From NCBI GenBank assembly GCA_013153795.1, contig JAADDV010000201.1, forward strand, positions 1-16,031: a stretch of DNA of 16,031 nt, in the 5' to 3' direction. Position numbers and translations under genes: made by a program. Of the stretch, positions 12,677 through 16,031 are shown one piece after another. This DNA comes from Aquificota bacterium (GTDB lineage: Bacteria > Aquificota > Aquificia > Aquificales > Hydrogenothermaceae). The stretch's first letter is position 1. The number at the start of each line of letters is the position of its first letter. Below the pieces are notes generated by a model. It saw only the letters and a program-made list of their open reading frames with translations, ran no database searches and had not been told where the DNA came from.

Positions 12677-13714
12677 ATGTTAGCAAAAGTTTTTAAGATT
12701 TTAGTTTTTTATATAGTCTTTATTCTTATAATCAGTTGTGGAAATTCCCCGCAGACTTTTTCCCAGGAATATTCTAAAAAAGGAGAAGAAGGAACTGATT
12801 CAACTATTGATTATAGACAGGAAATGAGAAATTTCATCATTTCTATATCTACATATGCAAAACAAGTAAATCCTAATTTTATTATTATTCCTCAAAATGG
12901 TGTGGAACTTATAACAATTAATGGTGAACCTGAAGGAGAAATAGTTGTTCCTTATGTAAAAGCAATAGATGGACAGGGGCAAGAAGACCTTTTTTATGGT
13001 TTTGAAGAAGATAATAAACCTACTCCTGTTGAAGAAACAAAATGGCTTATTTCATTTTTAGATAGGCTAAAAAAGTATGATAAACAAAAAACTATTTTAG
13101 TTATAGATTATTGCTCTGATAAAGAAAAAATTTATAATTCATATAAAAAGAATGAAGAAAAAGGCTATATATCAATTGCAACATGTAGAGAGCTAAACTG
13201 TATTCCTAAATATCCTTCGGAACCTTTCAATAAAAATTATAAAAGTATAGAATTTCTTTTTCAGGCTAAAAACTTTTTATATCTTATAAATCCAGAAAAC
13301 TTTAAAACAAAAGAAGAGTTTTTAAAAACTTTAGAAAATACATACTATGACATACTTATTATAGATGCTTTTTTTGAAGATAAGCTTTTGACAAAAAAAG
13401 ATATTAACAGATTAAAGACAAAACCAAATGGTGCAAAAAGAATTATAATAGCATATATGAGTATTGGAGAAGCTGAAGATTATAGATATTACTGGCAAAA
13501 AGAATGGTATGAAAATCCTCCTGAGTGGCTAGAAAAGGAAAACCCAGATTGGAGGGGAAATTATAAAGTTAAATACTGGCATCCACAATGGCAAAATATA
13601 ATTTTTGGCACGCCAGATTCTTATTTAGACAAAATCCTTAATTCAGGATTTGATGGAGTTTATTTAGATATAATAGATGGATATGAATATTTTGAGGAGA
13701 ATTATCATACATAA
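12677..13714 (+). CDS. Lipoprotein with GH114/TM1410-like (endo-alpha-1,4-polygalactosaminidase-type) domain
   Basis: A hydrophobic N-terminus (5-20) ends in the lipobox IISC with C21, so the protein is probably a lipid-anchored exported protein. The mature part matches the MJ1477/TM1410 family related to GH114 by YYDILIIDAFF (223-233), YMSIGEAEDYRYYW (260-273), WHPQWQ (301-306) and GFDGVYLDIIDGYEYF (324-339), the strands and acidic loops of a TIM barrel. Family members act on galactosamine-containing polysaccharides; PelA carries a related domain. Whether this one is a hydrolase is untested. Length 345 aa is complete. The ATG lies only 15 bp after the T-run of the preceding terminator, without a Shine-Dalgarno; the signal sequence still requires this start. 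The permease gene follows with no gap. Confidence 0.75.
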   Translation: MLAKVFKILVFYIVFILIISCGNSPQTFSQEYSKKGEEGTDSTIDYRQEMRNFIISISTYAKQVNPNFIIIPQNGVELITINGEPEGEIVVPYVKAIDGQGQEDLFYGFEEDNKPTPVEETKWLISFLDRLKKYDKQKTILVIDYCSDKEKIYNSYKKNEEKGYISIATCRELNCIPKYPSEPFNKNYKSIEFLFQAKNFLYLINPENFKTKEEFLKTLENTYYDILIIDAFFEDKLLTKKDINRLKTKPNGAKRIIIAYMSIGEAEDYRYYWQKEWYENPPEWLEKENPDWRGNYKVKYWHPQWQNIIFGTPDSYLDKILNSGFDGVYLDIIDGYEYFEENYHT

Positions 13715-14773
13715 ATGAGGGAGATTTTTAGATATATCAAAAAAAATAAACTTGCTCATCTGTCTTTTTATATTCTTATTATTCTTTATATTTTAGCTAT
13801 TTTTGCAGATTTTATTTCTCCTTATCCTTACGATAAACAGCATAGAGATACTCCATATCATCCACCAACTCAAATTCATTTTTTTGATGAGAAAGGAAAC
13901 TTCCATTTAAGACCTTTTGTTTATGGTTATAAGCTTGTTGACCCTGTTTTTAAAATTTATAAAGTAGATAAAACTAAAAAGTATCCTATTTATTTCTTTA
14001 CTGAAGGCGAAAAACATTATTTATTAGGAATTTTTCCTACAAACAAACATTTATTTGGGGTAAAAGAAGGAAAAATATTTCTTTTAGGTGCTGATAATTT
14101 AGGAAGAGATATTTTTTCCCGTCTTCTATATGGAGGCAGAATTTCTTTATCTATTGGTCTTGTTGGTGTTTTAGTTTCTTTTTCAATAGGAGCCCTTATT
14201 GGAGGTATATCAGGTTATTTTGGAGGAATAATAGATAATATTCTTATGAGATTATCTGAAATTGTAATGTCTTTTCCTGGATTTTATCTCATGCTTGCAT
14301 TAAGGGCTGTTTTTCCAATTACTCTTTCTTCTGTTCAAGTTTATTTTCTTATTGTTATTATACTTTCTTTTATTGGATGGGCTGGTCTTGCTAGAGTAAT
14401 TAGAGGAATGGTTCTCTCTATAAGAGAGCAAGATTTTGTATTAGCTGCTAAATCTTATGGAGCATCTTCATTAAGAATTATCACCAAACATATTTTACCA
14501 AATACTTTCTCGTATTTACTTATAGCTGCTACTCTTGCTATACCTGGATATATACTTGGAGAAAGTGCCTTATCTTTATTAGGATTAGGTATTCAAGAGC
14601 CTTATGCCAGTTGGGGAAATATGTTATCTTCAGCTCGAAGTATATCTGCTATGGCTTCTTATCCGTGGATTTTAGCTCCTGGTATTGCGATTTTTATAAC
14701 TATTTTAGCTTTCAACCTTATAGGTGATGCTTTAAGAGATGCTCTTGACCCTAAACTTAGAAAAAATTTATAA
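13715..14773 (+). CDS. ABC transporter permease, DppC/OppC type
   Basis: This is an inner-membrane permease of the peptide/nickel uptake family. One helix (15-35) is followed by a periplasmic segment (about 36-125) and then the hallmark GADNLGRDIFSRLLYGGR (125-142). Five further helices lie between 143 and 337. The EAA loop that contacts the ATPase is at about 237-263 (REQDFVLAAKSYGASSLR then HILPN), and the C-terminus DALDPKLRKNL is typical. The insert with PPTQIHFFDEKG and FVYGYKLVDP is common in DppC relatives from deltaproteobacteria and other deep lineages. The ATG follows directly on the TAA of the lipoprotein gene, with GAGGAGA 13-19 bases upstream. No DppB, ATPase or binding protein gene is adjacent, so partners must be elsewhere. 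Substrate is unknown. Confidence 0.9.
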   Translation: MREIFRYIKKNKLAHLSFYILIILYILAIFADFISPYPYDKQHRDTPYHPPTQIHFFDEKGNFHLRPFVYGYKLVDPVFKIYKVDKTKKYPIYFFTEGEKHYLLGIFPTNKHLFGVKEGKIFLLGADNLGRDIFSRLLYGGRISLSIGLVGVLVSFSIGALIGGISGYFGGIIDNILMRLSEIVMSFPGFYLMLALRAVFPITLSSVQVYFLIVIILSFIGWAGLARVIRGMVLSIREQDFVLAAKSYGASSLRIITKHILPNTFSYLLIAATLAIPGYILGESALSLLGLGIQEPYASWGNMLSSARSISAMASYPWILAPGIAIFITILAFNLIGDALRDALDPKLRKNL

Positions 14774-14788
14774 AATTATTATGTTAAA

Positions 14789-14811
14789 ATTATTAACAGT
14801 TAGTTAATAAT
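14789..14811. repeat. 9-bp inverted repeat after the permease gene
   Basis: ATTATTAAC (14789-14797) and GTTAATAAT (14803-14811) are exact complements around the 5-nt AGTTA. No T-run follows, and the stem has one G:C pair, so a terminator role is doubtful. It abuts the -35 of the promoter at 14813 and could be a regulator site. Confidence 0.5.
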
Positions 14812-14812
14812 A

Positions 14813-14840
14813 TTGACGTTTTGTTATTAAGTATTATTAT
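14813..14840 (+). promoter_or_regulatory. Sigma-70-type promoter with a palindrome over its -10
   Basis: TTGACG (14813-14818), 16-bp spacer, TATTAT (14835-14840): 10 of 12 consensus bases. A perfect 16-bp palindrome TTATTATTAATAATAA (14834-14849) covers the -10 and the start point. It could transcribe the whole region to the GGDEF gene, giving a leader of about 415 nt. Confidence 0.45.
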
Positions 14841-14987
14841 TAATAATAACTAGAATAAGATATAAGATTTATGCTAAATTTATTAAAATTTTACTAATTT
14901 TTACGAAAATTTTTATGTAAAGTTGATTTACAAACGCAAAGATATTAAATTTAGAGTGAATTTAGGAATATGAGATACTTATACAGT

Positions 14988-15002
14988 TGGCACACTTATT
15001 GC
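14988..15002 (+). promoter_or_regulatory. Sigma-54 (RpoN) promoter
   Basis: TGGCACACTTATTGC has the invariant GG (-24) and GC (-12) separated by exactly ten bases and matches the consensus TGGCACG-N4-TTGC at all but one position; TTTT follows. Transcription would start near 15014. Sigma-54 promoters need an AAA+ activator, whose gene is not visible here. Confidence 0.8.
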
Positions 15003-15028
15003 TTTTCCCATAAGCACTATGGGAAAAG
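15002..15028 (+). repeat. Perfect 11-bp inverted repeat at the sigma-54 start point
   Basis: CTTTTCCCATA (15002-15012) and TATGGGAAAAG (15018-15028) are exact complements around AGCAC. The repeat begins at the -12 C and spans the predicted start point, so it works as DNA palindrome rather than a full RNA hairpin unless initiation is further upstream. The ATG of the 58-aa ORF lies in its right arm. Confidence 0.75.
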
Positions 15029-15195
15029 AAATTGGACGAAACTTTGAAGCAAGGTTTAAAATAAATAAGTTAGAAGTTGAGGTTTGGAGATACGCCATCT
15101 ATGAGCGTTTTATAAAAAAGCGGAAAGAAAATATAAAAATCATACTTTGGGACGAAATTAAAGAAGAAGATATAAAACAAGAAAGAAAATTTTAA
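15019..15195 (+). CDS. Possible 58-aa basic protein in a sigma-54-driven transcript
   Basis: An ATG at 15019, about five bases from the predicted sigma-54 start, opens 58 codons to TAA at 15193-15195. The peptide is rich in Lys, Arg, Glu and aromatic residues (EVEVWRYAIYERFIKKRK, 19-36; IILWDEIKEED, 41-51), with alternating charge typical of a folded helical protein rather than spacer translation. No in-frame start with a Shine-Dalgarno exists, since TGA at 14971 closes the frame upstream; translation would be leaderless. Three of its five arginines use CGN codons (CGA, CGT, CGG) while neighbours use mostly AGA, which may point to foreign origin or a remnant of a longer gene. No family is recognised. 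The alternative is a non-coding RNA. Confidence 0.45.
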   Translation: MGKEIGRNFEARFKINKLEVEVWRYAIYERFIKKRKENIKIILWDEIKEEDIKQERKF

Positions 15196-15215
15196 ACAAG
15201 ATTCACTCTCCCCCT

Positions 15216-15237
15216 GGGGATTTCTCCCCCCTTTTTT
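15216..15237 (+). terminator. Terminator of the sigma-54 transcript
   Basis: GGGGA (15216-15220) pairs with TCCCC (15225-15229) around a TTTC loop; two C then six T (15232-15237) follow. It lies 20 bp after the 58-aa ORF and 24 bp before the GGDEF gene, so it bounds a transcript of about 225 nt. Confidence 0.65.
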
Positions 15238-15261
15238 AAAAAATAATAAGGTGAAAAAAAT

Positions 15262-16031
15262 ATGGAAAAATCAAATCAAAATCGGGAAAATATAAGCTAT
15301 ATACTCAATATTGTAGAGAGTTTGTATGAAAAAAAATATAAACTAGATAATTTTCGAGAAATTTTGGAAAATTTATTATCTTTATTTAATTTAAAGTTTT
15401 TGCTTCTAATAAAAGATAACGTTGGCTATTATTTAGATGAAGAAAAATACTTTTATATTTCAGACCCAGAAAAATTACTAAAATATAAAAATTTTTTAAA
15501 AAAATTTTTAAAGAAAGAAAATTTAGTAATTTTAAACAATTGTGATAAAGAATACAAAATTTTTAGAAATCTTAATGAAGATAATTTTTTATATCATTTT
15601 TTCTTTATAAAACTAGCAGATAATCTTTATATTGTAGGTGCCCGAGAAACTCCTTTTTCCCAAAAAGAAATAAATCTTTTATCAAGAATTAAAGATTTAA
15701 TTAAAAAAAGTATTAAACAAGATGAACTAGAAAATAACCTATTAACTCAGGTTTATACAGATGAATTAACAGGTTTATACAATAGAAGATTTTTTGAAAA
15801 AATAATTCCTATAGAAATTGAAAAAGCCAGAAGATATAAATATCCAGTAAGTATTATTTATATGGATATTGATAATTTTAAAAGAGTAAATGATGATTAT
15901 GGACATTTTGCAGGAGACGTATTTTTAAAACATTTAGGAACCTTATTAAAGGGAACTTTAAGAAAAGCTGATATTCCTATAAGAATGGGAGGAGATGAAT
16001 TTATAATATTTTTACCTTTTACTAGAAAAAA
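15262..16031 (+). CDS. GGDEF-domain diguanylate cyclase, N-terminal part (3' end outside window)
   Basis: The enzyme makes cyclic di-GMP from two GTP. The frame is open to the window end (256 residues). The N-terminal 155 residues are soluble, very rich in Lys, Asn, Phe and Leu, with no transmembrane helix; the layout (helix, YYLDEEKYFYI strands, NLYIVGARETPFSQKEINLL) resembles a diverged GAF sensor. A linker helix (137-164) leads to the GGDEF domain: TDELTGLYNRR (166-176), metal-binding D202 in YMDIDNFKRVND, and the intact signature RMGGDEFIIFLP (241-252). RKAD (234-237) lies five residues before GGDEF, as the RxxD product-inhibition site. The domain should therefore be active and feedback-inhibited. 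AAGGTGA precedes the ATG. A C-terminal EAL domain cannot be excluded. Confidence 0.92.
   Translation, partial: MEKSNQNRENISYILNIVESLYEKKYKLDNFREILENLLSLFNLKFLLLIKDNVGYYLDEEKYFYISDPEKLLKYKNFLKKFLKKENLVILNNCDKEYKIFRNLNEDNFLYHFFFIKLADNLYIVGARETPFSQKEINLLSRIKDLIKKSIKQDELENNLLTQVYTDELTGLYNRRFFEKIIPIEIEKARRYKYPVSIIYMDIDNFKRVNDDYGHFAGDVFLKHLGTLLKGTLRKADIPIRMGGDEFIIFLPFTRK

Larger units (their letters stand above)
14774..15261 (+). other. 488-bp region between the permease and GGDEF genes
   Basis: The region holds two inverted repeats, a sigma-70-like promoter (14813-14840), a sigma-54 promoter (14988-15002), a hairpin, a 58-aa ORF (15019-15195) and a terminator (15216-15237). Between about 14860 and 14985 nothing clear is seen apart from A/T-rich sequence that could hold activator sites for sigma-54 transcription. 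The right end carries the GGDEF gene's ribosome binding site AAGGTGA. Confidence 0.7.

Noticed and set aside
14869..14900. Short ATG frame (8 codons) after the promoter at 14813
   Set aside because: It is too short, has no ribosome binding site, and is typical of chance A/T-rich sequence.
1..16031. CRISPR arrays, insertion sequences, rRNA genes, replication origin
   Set aside because: No regularly spaced repeats, transposase motifs, rRNA segments or DnaA-box clusters (TTATCCACA) were seen; the TTTACA repeats at 4746-4867 are irregularly spaced and do not match a DnaA box.

Overview
The window comes from an AT-rich bacterial chromosome, roughly one third G+C by eye, with tightly packed genes, strong AAGGAGGT-type ribosome binding sites and AGA-dominated arginine codons. 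A tRNA whose stems are almost all G:C sits in this AT-rich background, which suggests a thermophile. The gene set (cbb3 oxidase with an unusual subunit layout, class-E-type succinate dehydrogenase/fumarate reductase subunits, c-di-GMP proteins, a radical-SAM aminomutase) fits a microaerophilic chemolithotroph of the Aquificales, most likely the Hydrogenothermaceae (Sulfurihydrogenibium or Persephonella type). The taxon is inferred from gene content, not shown by a marker gene.

Layout. 1-524 (+): tail of an EAL-domain c-di-GMP phosphodiesterase. 564-4449 (-): a five-gene cbb3 oxidase operon, in transcription order dihaem cytochrome c, ccoN, ccoO fused to a cytochrome c, a CcoS-like membrane protein, and a free-standing CcoP N-terminal helix domain. 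It has one hairpin inside and one terminator at its end. Its 430-bp upstream region holds a minus-strand promoter, two Crp/Fnr-like dyads and a separate plus-strand promoter facing the next gene's 3' end. 4880-9993 (-): a long run of tightly spaced genes read as U32 peptidase-family protein, ZIP metal transporter, queD, a 42-aa membrane peptide, gamma carbonic anhydrase, HU, tRNA-Pro(GGG), a small membrane protein and a lysine 2,3-aminomutase. The HU stop codon lies inside the tRNA gene. 10205-12153 (+): iron-sulfur subunit and CCG-domain subunit of a class-E succinate dehydrogenase/fumarate reductase. 12207-12662 (+): a monocistronic small acidic protein with its own promoter and terminator. 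12677-14773 (+): a GH114-like lipoprotein followed directly by an orphan DppC/OppC-type permease. 14774-15261: a regulatory region with a sigma-70-type promoter and a near-perfect sigma-54 promoter, the latter heading a hairpin, a 58-aa ORF and a terminator. 15262 to the end (+): first part of a GGDEF diguanylate cyclase.

How it works together. The oxidase operon and the SdhB/SdhE pair belong to electron transport: quinone or periplasmic cytochrome oxidation with O2 as terminal acceptor, and succinate/fumarate interconversion. The long minus-strand cluster mixes tRNA modification (queuosine precursor synthesis, probable U34 hydroxylation), a tRNA gene, metal uptake and CO2/bicarbonate chemistry. 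The two window ends carry opposite c-di-GMP activities.

The points most worth following are the sigma-54-driven short transcript at about 15014-15237, the HU/tRNA-Pro overlap, and the redistribution of the cbb3 haem domains among its subunits.
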